From Paenibacillus harenae (GTDB lineage: Bacteria; Bacillota; Bacilli; Paenibacillales; Paenibacillaceae), in assembly GCF_030812415.1 (NCBI RefSeq), contig NZ_JAUSST010000005.1, forward strand, positions 558,001 through 622,000: DNA of 64,000 nt, given 5' to 3'. Positions 43,416-52,478 of the stretch are shown here, piece by piece. Within the stretch, counting starts at the first letter, position 1; each line of letters begins with the position of its first letter. Below the pieces are notes generated by a model. The model searched no databases, was not told the DNA's origin, and worked only from the letters and a program-made list of their open reading frames with translations. The position numbers and the translations under genes were made by a program.

Positions 43416-44375
43416 ATGCAAGGAACGGTTAACGAGGAGTTGGCGTTAAGCCTGAAAGGGCGCGACTTCCTTATGCTGGTCGACTACACGCCGGAGGAAA
43501 TCCGGTATTTGATCGACCTCGCGATCGATTTGAAGAAGAAGCAGAAGGCGGGCGAAACCCATCAACTGTTGAAAAATAAAACGCTGGGCATGATTTTCGA
43601 AAAATCATCGACGCGCACGCGCGTTTCGTTCGAAGTAGGCATCTACCAATTAGGCGGCCAAGGGCTGTTCCTAAGCGGCACCGACCTGCAAATCGGGCGC
43701 GGCGAGCCGATCTGGGATACGGCGCAAGTGCTGTCGCGTTATCTCGACGGCATCATGATCCGTACGTTCGAGCATCGCAAAGTGGTCGAGCTTGCGCGCG
43801 GAGCAACGGTTCCGGTCATTAACGGGCTGACGGATCTGTCGCATCCATGCCAAGCGCTTGCCGACTATCAGACGGTGCTTGAGCATAAGGGCCACCTGGA
43901 AGGACTGAAAGTCGCTTACGTCGGCGACGGCAACAACGTTGTGCATTCGTTGCTGATGGGCGCGGCCAAGCTCGGCATGCATATGTCGGTTGCTACGCCT
44001 GAGGGGTATGAGCCGGACGCGGACATCATCGAGCAAACGATGAACACAGCTTCCGAGACGGGCTCGATCATCCAGATCGGACGCGATCCGAAGGAAGCTA
44101 TCGCGGGTGCCGACATCGTCTACACGGACGTATGGGCGAGTATGGGGCAAGAAGCCGAGCAGAAGGAGCGCGAGCTTGCTTTTGCCGCTTTCCAGGTTAA
44201 CGAGGCGCTGACCAAATATGCGAAGAAGGATTACCTGTTCATGCATTGCTTGCCTGCGCACCGAGGCGAAGAAGTGAGCGAAGGCGTTATCGACGGCGCG
44301 AATTCGGTTATTTTCGACCAAGCGGAGAACCGTTTGCACGCTCAGAAAGCAATTATGGCGGCGATTATGTCTTAG
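43416..44375 (+). CDS. argF: Ornithine carbamoyltransferase
   Basis: 319 residues. It joins carbamoyl phosphate and ornithine to citrulline. The carbamoyl phosphate loop is KSSTRTRVSFE, with HPCQALADYQT next and ornithine-binding Cys in MHCLPAHRGEE. The ATG at 43416 has GAAGGAGGG before it; the frame extends to 43377. The gap of 95 bases after argD holds no clear signal. In the operon it precedes argG. Confidence 0.96.
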   Translation: MQGTVNEELALSLKGRDFLMLVDYTPEEIRYLIDLAIDLKKKQKAGETHQLLKNKTLGMIFEKSSTRTRVSFEVGIYQLGGQGLFLSGTDLQIGRGEPIWDTAQVLSRYLDGIMIRTFEHRKVVELARGATVPVINGLTDLSHPCQALADYQTVLEHKGHLEGLKVAYVGDGNNVVHSLLMGAAKLGMHMSVATPEGYEPDADIIEQTMNTASETGSIIQIGRDPKEAIAGADIVYTDVWASMGQEAEQKERELAFAAFQVNEALTKYAKKDYLFMHCLPAHRGEEVSEGVIDGANSVIFDQAENRLHAQKAIMAAIMS

Positions 44376-44435
44376 TCGATCGTGTATCGATTTATTTTCA
44401 TAGAAATTTCAATCGAAGGGGAGTAAATATTCGTT

Positions 44436-45665
44436 ATGGCAAAAGAAAAAATCGTGCTTGCCTACTCCGGCGGCCTGGACACATCGGTTATTCTCAAATG
44501 GTTGAAAGAAACGTACGACGCGGAAATCATCGCATTCACGGCTGACATCGGCCAGAAGGACGAGCTGGACGGCCTCGAGGCGAAAGCACTCGCAACGGGC
44601 GCATCGAAAGTATACATCGACGACTTGCGCGACGAGTTCGCAAAAGACTTTATTTACCCGATGTTCCAAGCGGGAACGATGTACGAAGGCCAATACTTGC
44701 TCGGCACGTCGATCGCCCGCCCGCTTATCGCGAAGCGCATGGTTGACATCGCACGCGCTGAAGGCGCTACGGCGATTGCGCACGGCGCAACCGGCAAAGG
44801 AAACGACCAAGTCCGCTTCGAGCTGACGGCCGCGGCGCTTGCGCCCGAGATCGGCGTGATCGCGCCTTGGCGTCTGGAAGCGTTCCGCGAGCAATTCCCT
44901 GGACGCGCCGAGATGATCGCTTACGCGGAGAAGCACGGCATTCCGGTAACGGCATCGGCTGCCAAGCCGTATTCGACAGACCGCAACCTGCTTCATATCA
45001 GCTTCGAGAGCGGCATGCTTGAAGATCCTTGGTTCGACCCAAGCTCGGAAGAGAACGAAAGCATGTACGTGCTGAGCGTATCCCCGGAGAGAGCGCCGGA
45101 CAAAGCGGAATATGTCGAGCTTACTTTCGAGCAAGGCAACTGTACGGCTATCGATGGCGAAGAGCTTAGCCCGCTTGAAGTGATGGAGAAGCTGAACGAG
45201 CTTGGCGGCAAGCACGGCATCGGCCGCGTCGATATGGTAGAAAACCGCTTCGTCGGCATGAAGAGCCGCGGCGTGTACGAAACCCCGGGCGGCACGATCC
45301 TGTTCACTGCCCATCGCAAAATGGAATCGCTCACGATGGACCGCGAAGTGATGCATCTTCGCGATTCGCTTATCGCTAAATACAGCCAGCTCGTATACAA
45401 CGGCTTCTGGTTCGCGCCTGAGCGACTTGCTCTGCAAGCGCTAGTCGAGGAATCGCAGAAGAACGTGAGCGGCGTCGTTCGTCTGAAGCTGTACAAAGGC
45501 AATGTGATCGGCGCCGGCGTGAAGAGCCCGGTCAGCTTGTACAATCCGGACATCGCGACGATGGAAGCCGACCCGTCCCAAGCCTACGACCAAGGCGATG
45601 CAACGGGCTTCATCCGCCTGAACGCGCTTCGTCTGAAAGTATCTTCGGCAGTCAAAAACAAATAA
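44436..45665 (+). CDS. argG: Argininosuccinate synthase
   Basis: 409 residues. It forms argininosuccinate from citrulline and aspartate with ATP. The PP-loop motif is VLAYSGGLDTSVILKWL; HGATGKGNDQVRFEL binds citrulline/aspartate; YSTDRNLLHISFESG and PETPGG-like YETPGGTILFTAHRK are conserved. AAGGGGAG precedes the ATG. An unusual long inverted repeat lies between its stop and argH. Confidence 0.97.
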   Translation: MAKEKIVLAYSGGLDTSVILKWLKETYDAEIIAFTADIGQKDELDGLEAKALATGASKVYIDDLRDEFAKDFIYPMFQAGTMYEGQYLLGTSIARPLIAKRMVDIARAEGATAIAHGATGKGNDQVRFELTAAALAPEIGVIAPWRLEAFREQFPGRAEMIAYAEKHGIPVTASAAKPYSTDRNLLHISFESGMLEDPWFDPSSEENESMYVLSVSPERAPDKAEYVELTFEQGNCTAIDGEELSPLEVMEKLNELGGKHGIGRVDMVENRFVGMKSRGVYETPGGTILFTAHRKMESLTMDREVMHLRDSLIAKYSQLVYNGFWFAPERLALQALVEESQKNVSGVVRLKLYKGNVIGAGVKSPVSLYNPDIATMEADPSQAYDQGDATGFIRLNALRLKVSSAVKNK

Positions 45666-45676
45666 ATCCGGAAGTA

Positions 45677-45752
45677 GACGTCAAGCATGAGGCAGAGGAC
45701 TCGTCGCAGCAGCAGCAGCGGCGCTAAGGTCTGGTGCGTCATGCTTGACGTC
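45677..45752 (+). repeat. 14-base perfect inverted repeat with CAG-rich loop between argG and argH
   Basis: GACGTCAAGCATGA (45677-45690) and TCATGCTTGACGTC (45739-45752) enclose 48 bases that include a run of CAG triplets. No T run follows, so it is not a standard terminator; it could tune argH expression or mRNA ends. Confidence 0.85.
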
Positions 45753-45781
45753 CGTTCGTCCGGCGGGGAGTGAATGAACGA

Positions 45782-47197
45782 GTGAGCAAACTATGGGGCG
45801 GTCGGTTTACGAAGAAAACAGACCAATTGGTAGAAGAATATACGGCTTCGATTATGTTCGACAAGGAGCTTGCCGAAGAAGATATCCAAGGCAGCCTGGC
45901 TCATGTAACGATGCTTGGCAAGCAAGGCATCTTGCCTGCCGATGACGTTGAGAAGATCAAAGACGGCTTGCACCGGGTCCTTCAGCGCATTAAACGCGAC
46001 GATATCGAATTCTCGATCGGCGACGAAGACATTCATATGAATATCGAGAAGACGCTGATCGACGATGTAGGCTCGGTAGGCGGCAAGCTGCACACCGGAC
46101 GCAGCCGGAACGACCAGGTCGCAACGGACATGCACCTATGGCTTCGCAAGCGCGTCGTCGAGTTCGTTGACATGCTGCATAAGCTGCAATCAGCGCTCGT
46201 CGAGCAAGCGAAGGCGAACATCGATACGATCGTGCCGGGCTATACGCATTTGCAGCGGGCGCAGCCGATCTTGTTCGCTCATCATCTGATGGCGTACGTG
46301 TCCATGTTCGGACGCGACATCGAGCGACTGCAAGACAGCTACAAACGGATCAATGTGCTTCCGCTTGGAGCAGGAGCTTTGGCGGGAACGACGTTCCCGA
46401 TCGACCGTCATTTCGTGGCGAGCCAATTGAAGTTCGATCGCGTCTATGAGAACAGCCTTGATGCCGTAAGCGACCGCGACTTCATTTTGGAGTTTCTGTC
46501 GGACGCCTCGATCATCATGATGCATTTGTCGCGCCTTAGCGAAGAGTTGATCATGTGGTCGAGTACGGAGTTCCATTTTGTCGAGCTCGATGACGCGTTC
46601 TGCACGGGCAGCAGCATTATGCCGCAGAAGAAAAACCCGGATGTGCCTGAGCTTGTGCGCGGCAAGACGGGCCGCGTGTACGGCAATCTCGTCGGCTTGC
46701 TGACGGTATTGAAGTCGCTTCCTCTGGCGTACAACAAGGATATGCAGGAAGACAAAGAAGGCATGTTCGATACGGTGAAGACGCTGCAAGGCGCGCTTCA
46801 ATTGTTCGCGCCGATGATCGCGACGATGAAGGTGAACAAGGATCGGATGCGCCAAGCGGTCAATCAGGACTTCTCGAATGCCACCGACATTGCCGACTTC
46901 CTCGTTGGCAAAGGGCTGCCATTCCGCCAAGCTCATGAGGTAATCGGCAAGACGGTATTGTATTGCATCGAGCAAAACAAATTTCTGCTCGACCTTACGC
47001 TTGACGAATTCAAGCAGTTCTCGCAACTGTTCGACGACCGCATCTACGCGGTGCTTCAACCGGAACAAGTCGTTAACGCGCGCAACGTATACGGCGGCAC
47101 GGCCAAGACGCAAGTCCAAGACGCAATCGGCCGCGCCGATGCCGCGCTTGCGGAGACGGCTGCATGGGTAACGGAATATATAGAGCGCAGCCGCTAG
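45782..47197 (+). CDS. argH: Argininosuccinate lyase
   Basis: 471 residues. Last step: splits argininosuccinate to arginine and fumarate. The fumarase/lyase superfamily signature GSSIMPQKKNPDVPELVRGK holds the catalytic Ser loop; TGRSRNDQVATDMHLW and GYTHLQRAQPILFAHH are also conserved. Start: GTG 45782, giving the usual SKLWGGRFTK beginning, with GGGGAG about 11 bases upstream; a GTG at 45770 touches the ribosome site and is unlikely. A terminator closes the operon. Confidence 0.97.
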   Translation: MSKLWGGRFTKKTDQLVEEYTASIMFDKELAEEDIQGSLAHVTMLGKQGILPADDVEKIKDGLHRVLQRIKRDDIEFSIGDEDIHMNIEKTLIDDVGSVGGKLHTGRSRNDQVATDMHLWLRKRVVEFVDMLHKLQSALVEQAKANIDTIVPGYTHLQRAQPILFAHHLMAYVSMFGRDIERLQDSYKRINVLPLGAGALAGTTFPIDRHFVASQLKFDRVYENSLDAVSDRDFILEFLSDASIIMMHLSRLSEELIMWSSTEFHFVELDDAFCTGSSIMPQKKNPDVPELVRGKTGRVYGNLVGLLTVLKSLPLAYNKDMQEDKEGMFDTVKTLQGALQLFAPMIATMKVNKDRMRQAVNQDFSNATDIADFLVGKGLPFRQAHEVIGKTVLYCIEQNKFLLDLTLDEFKQFSQLFDDRIYAVLQPEQVVNARNVYGGTAKTQVQDAIGRADAALAETAAWVTEYIERSR

Positions 47198-47227
47198 AGT
47201 ATCTAGGCCATAGGTCTATAGGAAGAA

Positions 47228-47252
47228 AGGCGTCCATCAGGGCGCCTTTTTT
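47228..47252 (+). terminator. Terminator of the arginine operon
   Basis: AGGCGTCC (47228-47235), loop ATCA, GGGCGCCT (47240-47247; one G-U pair), then six T. Confidence 0.9.
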
Positions 47253-47303
47253 GTTGCGCTCATAGGGTTGTTCAATAAAGAAGCATCTAAAATCCTTTTT
47301 TTC

Positions 47304-47331
47304 TAAACGAAACGATTTGTAAATCCGATAA
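47304..47331 (+). promoter_or_regulatory. Sigma-D-like promoter of the WG-repeat protein gene
   Basis: TAAA (47304-47307), 16-base spacer, TCCGATAA (47324-47331). The -10 equals that of hag and the spacing that of flgM and fliD. It is 55 bases before the ATG at 47387. Confidence 0.7.
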
Positions 47332-47386
47332 TAGTATTAGTTTTATTATTTTATTTACTATACATCTGGCGAAAGAGGGTATTAGA

Positions 47387-48859
47387 ATGAAGAAAGCACT
47401 AAGTTTATGGCTGAGCATCGCATTAATCGTGATTATGCTCCCGGTGGCAAGCGTGCAAGCCGCCAAATATTTGCCGTACGATATGGTCGGCGATTTTAGC
47501 GAAGGGCTGGCTTGGTATGTAAGTTACGACGAGGAATCGGACGTGGAGCGGTTCGGTTTCCTCAATACGTCGGGCAAAGTCGTTATCGCAGCAAAATATG
47601 ATTGGGTAGGCGGCTTCCATGACGGATTGGCGGCATTCGAGCTGAATGGAAAGATGGGTATGATCGATAAAACGGGAAAAGAGATCATTAAACCGGTCTA
47701 CGACGTAATCGACGAGCAGTTTATGGATGGTCTGCTTGCTGTGGCACAAGGCGAGAAGTGGGGCTACATCAACAAAGAAGGAAAATTCGTAATCGAAGCG
47801 ACTTATGATGGCGCTACCCGTTTCGGGAATGGAATCGCCTTGGTAGTCGTGAATGACGGGTACAGCATCATCGATACGACCGGCAAGCAAGCTTTCGAAG
47901 CGGATTACGATGAGGTTTTCGAATTCACCGAGGGCTACTCGGTCGTTGCTTCCGGCGAGAAATGGGGCTTTATCGATACAACGGGCAAGGAGCTTGTAGC
48001 TCCGAAATATGCCGAAGCTTATTCGTTCCAAGAAGGACTTGCTCCTGTACGGACCGGGAATCTTTGGGGCTTTATCGACCAAACGGGCAACGAAGTCATT
48101 AAGCCTCAATATGAAGACGTATACGAGTTTAGCGAAGGGCTGGCAGCCGTAATGAAGAACGGTCTGTGGGGCTTTATCGATAAGAGCGGCAAGGAAGTCA
48201 TCAAGCCGAAATATGCGGAAGTATTGTCCGAGTTCAAAGAAGGCCTTGTTCTTGTAAGCAAGTACGATAAGGAAGAAACTCCTATGCAAGGTTATATTGA
48301 TGCAACAGGCAAAGAAGTGACGAAGTTTGATTACGACTTTGACGGCGGATCGTTTAACGGCGGTTATGCTGCAGTATCCGATGGCGGATTTGGTACGTAC
48401 TATATTATGAAAAACCCGCTGCTTGCGCCGGTATCCGCGAAGCCTACCGCTTCCAAGGTCATGGTGAACGGCAAGGCGGTATCGTTCGAAGCGTACAACA
48501 TCGGCGGCAGCAACTACTTTAAGCTGCGCGACCTTGCCCTTGCGGTGAACGGCACGGACAAAAACTTCGAGGTCGGCTTCGACAAAGCGAAAAACGCAGT
48601 AAACCTGCTGGCGAACAAAGCCTATACGCCAGTCGGCGGCGAGCTTGTCGCTTCCGGGGGCCAAACGGGCAAGTCGGCTGCGCCGTCCGTTTCCAAAATC
48701 TATGTGGACGGTGTCCAAGCCCCTCTTAAAGCGTATAACATCGGCGGCAACAACTACTTCAAACTAAGAGACATCGCAAAAGCGTTCAATATCGGAATTA
48801 CGTTCGACGCATCGACGAGCACAATCGGCATCGATACAAGTCTTTCATACACCGAATAG
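47387..48859 (+). CDS. Secreted WG-repeat (KWG) protein with C-terminal stalk-like repeats
   Basis: 490 residues. Signal peptide MKKALSLWLSIALIVIMLPV onward, cleaved near VQAA. About seven or eight WG repeats follow (~35-335), each with a pattern such as KWGFIDTTGKELVAPKYAEA. Two C-terminal repeats (VNGKAVSFEAYNIGGSNYFK and VDGVQAPLKAYNIGGNNYFK, each then LRDLA or LRDIA) resemble stalk domains and may bind the cell surface. The function of WG-repeat proteins is unknown. The sigma-D-like promoter suggests co-expression with the flagellum (inference). AAGAGGG precedes the ATG. Confidence 0.85.
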   Translation: MKKALSLWLSIALIVIMLPVASVQAAKYLPYDMVGDFSEGLAWYVSYDEESDVERFGFLNTSGKVVIAAKYDWVGGFHDGLAAFELNGKMGMIDKTGKEIIKPVYDVIDEQFMDGLLAVAQGEKWGYINKEGKFVIEATYDGATRFGNGIALVVVNDGYSIIDTTGKQAFEADYDEVFEFTEGYSVVASGEKWGFIDTTGKELVAPKYAEAYSFQEGLAPVRTGNLWGFIDQTGNEVIKPQYEDVYEFSEGLAAVMKNGLWGFIDKSGKEVIKPKYAEVLSEFKEGLVLVSKYDKEETPMQGYIDATGKEVTKFDYDFDGGSFNGGYAAVSDGGFGTYYIMKNPLLAPVSAKPTASKVMVNGKAVSFEAYNIGGSNYFKLRDLALAVNGTDKNFEVGFDKAKNAVNLLANKAYTPVGGELVASGGQTGKSAAPSVSKIYVDGVQAPLKAYNIGGNNYFKLRDIAKAFNIGITFDASTSTIGIDTSLSYTE

Positions 48860-48881
48860 CCGATAACCAAATAAGACGAAC

Positions 48882-48914
48882 AAAGTCCCTCGCAGAACTT
48901 CTGCGGGGGACTTT
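48882..48914 (+). terminator. Long perfect hairpin after the WG-repeat gene
   Basis: 14-base stem (48882-48895 with 48901-48914, one G-U pair), loop AACTT. AAAGTCCC is the left end and GGGACTTT the right end, so the stem itself ends in TTT, but no longer T run follows. Probable terminator. Confidence 0.65.
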
Positions 48915-49005
48915 GCTGTAGCTGGAGATGCCAGAGTCCCTGCTTGCCGCCAAATAAAGAAAAAACCTTTCACTATAACTCTTGAATTACTCTGTTCTCG
49001 CGGTG

Positions 49006-49152
49006 ATAGCGAAAAAAAATTACGTTATTTCTGTCATAACGATATCAATCGCAGCCCATATAGCTACAACGAACAGAAATAGCGAAAAAACGTTTCCCTA
49101 TTTCATTCCAACTAGCCGACATCAACGAAATAACTCGAAAAAGTTACGTTAT
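49006..49152. repeat. Three imperfect ~24-base intergenic repeats
   Basis: Units at 49006-49029, 49079-49103 and 49130-49152 share ATAGCGAAAAA or ATAACTCGAAAAA followed by a TACGTTAT-like end, so each is also partly self-complementary. They fill the 344-base gap between the WG-repeat gene and the VanW gene, which has no other feature. Possibly copies of a dispersed intergenic element. Confidence 0.5.
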
Positions 49153-49203
49153 CCCAACGGGTTGTTGCTTTAACGGGTGACGATACCTATCGCGCGCCAT
49201 GCC

Positions 49204-50634
49204 TTAGATTCCGTCCTCCACGACCGAGTCGTTCGGTGTCGGCGTTGGCGCAGGGGAGCTCTCGCCTTCCTGCGGTCCGCGCTCGATGATTGTCGGCTGC
49301 GCGCGATACGTGTCATGCGTGATCCGCTCTCGGGACTTCTCCTTGCCATCTTTGTAGAGGATGAGGAACGTGTCAACGACATACCCTTGCTTGCCGCTGT
49401 CCACGACGACCTGCTTGCCGGTCGGCAGCGAGGCGTTTACGGTCTCGACTATTTTAGGCGAAAGCGTATTTAAGGTGACGGATTCGACGTCGTAACGAAG
49501 GCTCTCGTCCATTGTGCCGAACAGCTTGATCGTCAGCTTGCGGTCCTTCACCTCCGTACGGATGACGAGATGCTTGCCGGTCGTATTTTTGAAGCGGAAG
49601 TTGATGGATCCTCCGGAATAAGTCGCGTCTTGCCCGAGCGGCAGATAAGCGACGGGAATCGAGTGATTGCGCCGTTCTACGATTTCAAGCCCTGCACGCA
49701 ACACTGCGTTGTACAGTGTGCTAGACACTTGGCAGATGCCTCCGCCGATGCCGGGCACCAGCTTGCCGTTCAGGATGACGGGGGCTTCGCGGTACGTGTG
49801 CTCTTTCTCCGTTGCCGTAATGAGCTTATCGTAATCGAACACGTCTCCCGGAGCGAGATGCGTGTCGTTCAACATTTCCGCGGTAATCGTTACATTATGG
49901 GCGCGGCCTTCCGCGCTCGTCTTGAAATCGGTCGTGAATTCCACGATTTTACGCTCGATGCCCTCCTCCTTCAGCGCGGCAAGCGTTATCCTCGGATGAA
50001 TCGCCGTAACGGGAAGCTCATCGGTAAACGTACGTTCAACCGGCTTTCCTAGCTCCTGTTCGCCGATCCATACCCATTCATCGACCTTAGCGGATAACGG
50101 TTCCAGCTGGATTCGATAGCCATCGACATGCGGCACATAACGCACTTCGTCCTCATCGGTGATCGTCCGAGCGGCATCCTTCGGCTCGTTGTTTTCTACC
50201 CAGCCCCATTGCTTGCGGACGGCCGCATCGAATGTATCCCGTTCCCAGCTCTGCGACAGCGAATACGACTTCGGAAAGCGATAGCGGTATTCGGCCCGAT
50301 CCCATACGCGCCCTTCGCGCAGCTTATGCAGAGCTTCCTTCACGCCCTTGAACTCCGCCTTGTATCCCAACTCGCCAACCGACCATTGCTTGCTGTCGCC
50401 TGCCGCCGTATTCGCCTTTATCGTAATGGCGCGATTCAGAAGCGATCGCTCGTATTCGTCCAACAAGCCAATCGCCTCGTCGATAGGCATGCCGCCAATC
50501 GGAATACCGCCTACGACAACCTCTTCCGGCACGGTATCCTGCGTGGCGTAGTTCCACACAAATCCCCAACCTACACCTGCCGCCGCAATCAAAATAACGA
50601 ACGTTATTGCCAATCCGAGGTACAGTCGCTTCAA
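49204..50634 (-). CDS. VanW family protein with peptidoglycan-binding-type N-terminal domain
   Basis: 476 residues from the start chosen. A membrane anchor (YLGLAITFVILIAAAGVGWG) lies at the N-terminus, then a PG_binding_4-like region (~60-230). The VanW domain (~245-375) shows NDTHLAPGDVFDYDKLI, GIGGGICQVSSTLYNAVLRA and NHSIPVAYLPLGQDAT. The C-terminal tail includes a G5-like stretch (VETVNASLPTGKQVVVDSGK). VanW proteins are linked to vancomycin clusters, but their role is unknown; this one is probably a wall-associated protein. The start is uncertain: AGGAAAGG is followed by GTG 50646, TTG 50643 and TTG 50634; the last gives 12-base spacing and a typical basic start. Confidence 0.8.
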   Translation of the reverse strand: MKRLYLGLAITFVILIAAAGVGWGFVWNYATQDTVPEEVVVGGIPIGGMPIDEAIGLLDEYERSLLNRAITIKANTAAGDSKQWSVGELGYKAEFKGVKEALHKLREGRVWDRAEYRYRFPKSYSLSQSWERDTFDAAVRKQWGWVENNEPKDAARTITDEDEVRYVPHVDGYRIQLEPLSAKVDEWVWIGEQELGKPVERTFTDELPVTAIHPRITLAALKEEGIERKIVEFTTDFKTSAEGRAHNVTITAEMLNDTHLAPGDVFDYDKLITATEKEHTYREAPVILNGKLVPGIGGGICQVSSTLYNAVLRAGLEIVERRNHSIPVAYLPLGQDATYSGGSINFRFKNTTGKHLVIRTEVKDRKLTIKLFGTMDESLRYDVESVTLNTLSPKIVETVNASLPTGKQVVVDSGKQGYVVDTFLILYKDGKEKSRERITHDTYRAQPTIIERGPQEGESSPAPTPTPNDSVVEDGI

Positions 50635-50872
50635 AATGAACAACACCCTTTCCTGATATGAAAAATCATTCCGTCTATCAACTATATGCGTCGGGCCCTT
50701 CGTTCTTGTCTGTAGCAGGCTTGTTGCCACAATGGGCGCGGCTTTAACGGCTTTCGACAAACGGCCGCATTATTAGAATTGTGAAAATATGAGGAAACAA
50801 AGCCCTTTTTGAAGGATTTAGTGGCACCCTGTCGAATTACATAAAGCTGACTATTAACAGGATGTGATGAAT

Positions 50873-51559
50873 GTGATTGAAATGCAGGACATATGGAAGA
50901 CGTATGCGGATGGCACTCATGCGCTTCGCGGCGTTTCCGTTCGAATAGATCGTAATGAATTTGTATACCTCGTAGGACCTTCCGGCGCAGGCAAATCGAC
51001 CTTCATGAAGTTGATCTATCGCGAGGAAGTGCCGTCCAAAGGCCAAATATCGGTGAACGGTTTCAATATCGGCAAGCTTAAGCCTCGCAAGATTCCATAC
51101 GTGAGACGCAACATCGGCGTTATTTTCCAAGATTTCAGACTGCTTCCCAAACTTACCGTATTCGAAAATGTCGCCTTCGCCATGGAAGCGATCGAAGCGC
51201 CTCGCAGAGTCATCAAGCGGCGGACGATGGAGGTGCTGGAGCTTGTAGGGCTTAAGCACAAGCATGCTTCCTTGCCGGCACAGCTCTCCGGCGGCGAGCA
51301 GCAGCGGGTCGCCATCGCACGCGCGATCGTGAACAATCCGTCGGTAATTGTCGCGGACGAGCCGACAGGCAACCTGGATCCGGAGACGTCGCTAGGCATT
51401 ATGAACCTGCTTGAAGAGATTAACTTCCGCGGATCGACGATCGTCATGGCTACGCATAACAAGGACATCGTCAACTCCATGCGTAAGCGCGTCATTGCAA
51501 TCGAGAACGGCAACATCGTTCGCGACGAGGCGAGAGGAGAGTACGGCTATGAAGCTTAG
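50873..51559 (+). CDS. ftsE: FtsE cell-division ABC-type ATPase
   Basis: 228 residues. FtsE is the ATPase partner of FtsX; in Bacillus the pair activates the peptidoglycan hydrolase CwlO. Walker A is VGPSGAGKSTFMKLIY, the ABC signature LSGGEQQRVAIARAIV, and Walker B VIVADEPTGNLDPETS. The start GTG 50873 gives the normal IEMQDIWKTYADGTHALRGV, with AGGA 10 bases upstream; GTG 50864 and ATG 50867 are alternatives. It overlaps ftsX by 11 bases. Confidence 0.95.
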   Translation: MIEMQDIWKTYADGTHALRGVSVRIDRNEFVYLVGPSGAGKSTFMKLIYREEVPSKGQISVNGFNIGKLKPRKIPYVRRNIGVIFQDFRLLPKLTVFENVAFAMEAIEAPRRVIKRRTMEVLELVGLKHKHASLPAQLSGGEQQRVAIARAIVNNPSVIVADEPTGNLDPETSLGIMNLLEEINFRGSTIVMATHNKDIVNSMRKRVIAIENGNIVRDEARGEYGYEA

Positions 51560-52466
51560 CACGATTCTCCGCCATATGCGCGAAGGCGCGAAGAACATCA
51601 TCCGCAACGGCTGGATGTCGTTCGCCTCGATGAGCTCGATGTTCATCTCGCTATTTATTTTAGGCGTGTTCCTGCTGCTTGCATTGAACGTGAATGCGAT
51701 GGCGGACCAGATAGAAAGCCAAGTTCAGATCCGGGTTTATCTGCAGTTGAATGTCGATCAGGCCAAAGTGACGGAGCTGCAGAACAAGATCGGCAATATC
51801 ACGGAAGTGAGCAATGTACGGTTCGTATCGAAGGCCGAAGGGCTTGAAATATTGCGCGAAAGCTTAGGCAAGGAGAATGAAGACTTAATCGAGGGCTATG
51901 AGAACGAGAAGAACCCTCTGCCAGACTCCTTTACCGTGGAGGTTTACGACCCTCTAACGATTGAAACCGCGGTCGCACAGATCGAAGCGGTCAATAAGGC
52001 GGACGAAGCGCTGCCGATTGCGAAGGTCAAGTACGGCCAAGGTACGGTCGAGAAGCTGTTCACGATTACGAACGTCGTACGCAACGTCGGCTTCGTTGTC
52101 GTTATCGGTCTTGGCATCACCGCGATGTTCCTCATCTCGAACACGATCAAGATGACGATTATCGCCCGACGTCGCGAGATCGGAATAATGAAGCTCGTCG
52201 GAGCGACGAACTCGTTTATCCGTTGGCCTTTCTTTATAGAAGGCGCGTTAATCGGCATTATCAGCTCGGTGCTAACGACGGTTGTCATTTTGGTCGCTTA
52301 TTCGCAATTTGTGGATTTCACGGAGACCGATCTTGCGCTCATGATGATAAAGCTCGTCACGTTTAAGGAAGCGGCCGGAATGACCGCTCTGCTGTTGATC
52401 GGACTAGGGACATTGTTGGGCATTTGGGGCAGCACCATTTCGGTACGAAAGTATTTGAAAGTGTAG
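51549..52466 (+). CDS. ftsX: FtsX cell-division permease-like protein
   Basis: 305 residues with four membrane segments, as in the family: one near 25-45 (SMFISLFILGVFLLLALNVN), then an extracellular domain (~50-165) likely to contact the hydrolase, and three near the C-terminus (VGFVVVIGLGITAMFLISNT; the region around GALIGIISSVLTTVVILVAY; AGMTALLLIGLGTLLGIWGS). It contains EIGIMKLVGATNSFIRWPF, a FtsX motif. GGAGAG precedes the ATG, which lies inside ftsE. The hydrolase activator follows directly. Confidence 0.95.
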   Translation: MKLSTILRHMREGAKNIIRNGWMSFASMSSMFISLFILGVFLLLALNVNAMADQIESQVQIRVYLQLNVDQAKVTELQNKIGNITEVSNVRFVSKAEGLEILRESLGKENEDLIEGYENEKNPLPDSFTVEVYDPLTIETAVAQIEAVNKADEALPIAKVKYGQGTVEKLFTITNVVRNVGFVVVIGLGITAMFLISNTIKMTIIARRREIGIMKLVGATNSFIRWPFFIEGALIGIISSVLTTVVILVAYSQFVDFTETDLALMMIKLVTFKEAAGMTALLLIGLGTLLGIWGSTISVRKYLKV

Positions 52467-52478
52467 GTGATAATGGCA

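Noticed and set aside
44409..45437. 342-codon open frame opposite argG
   Set aside because: Antisense shadow; argG is fully conserved.
46190..47119. 309-codon open frame opposite argH
   Set aside because: Antisense shadow of argH.
47423..48718. 431-codon open frame opposite the WG-repeat gene
   Set aside because: Antisense shadow; the + strand gene has a signal peptide, repeats, ribosome site and promoter.
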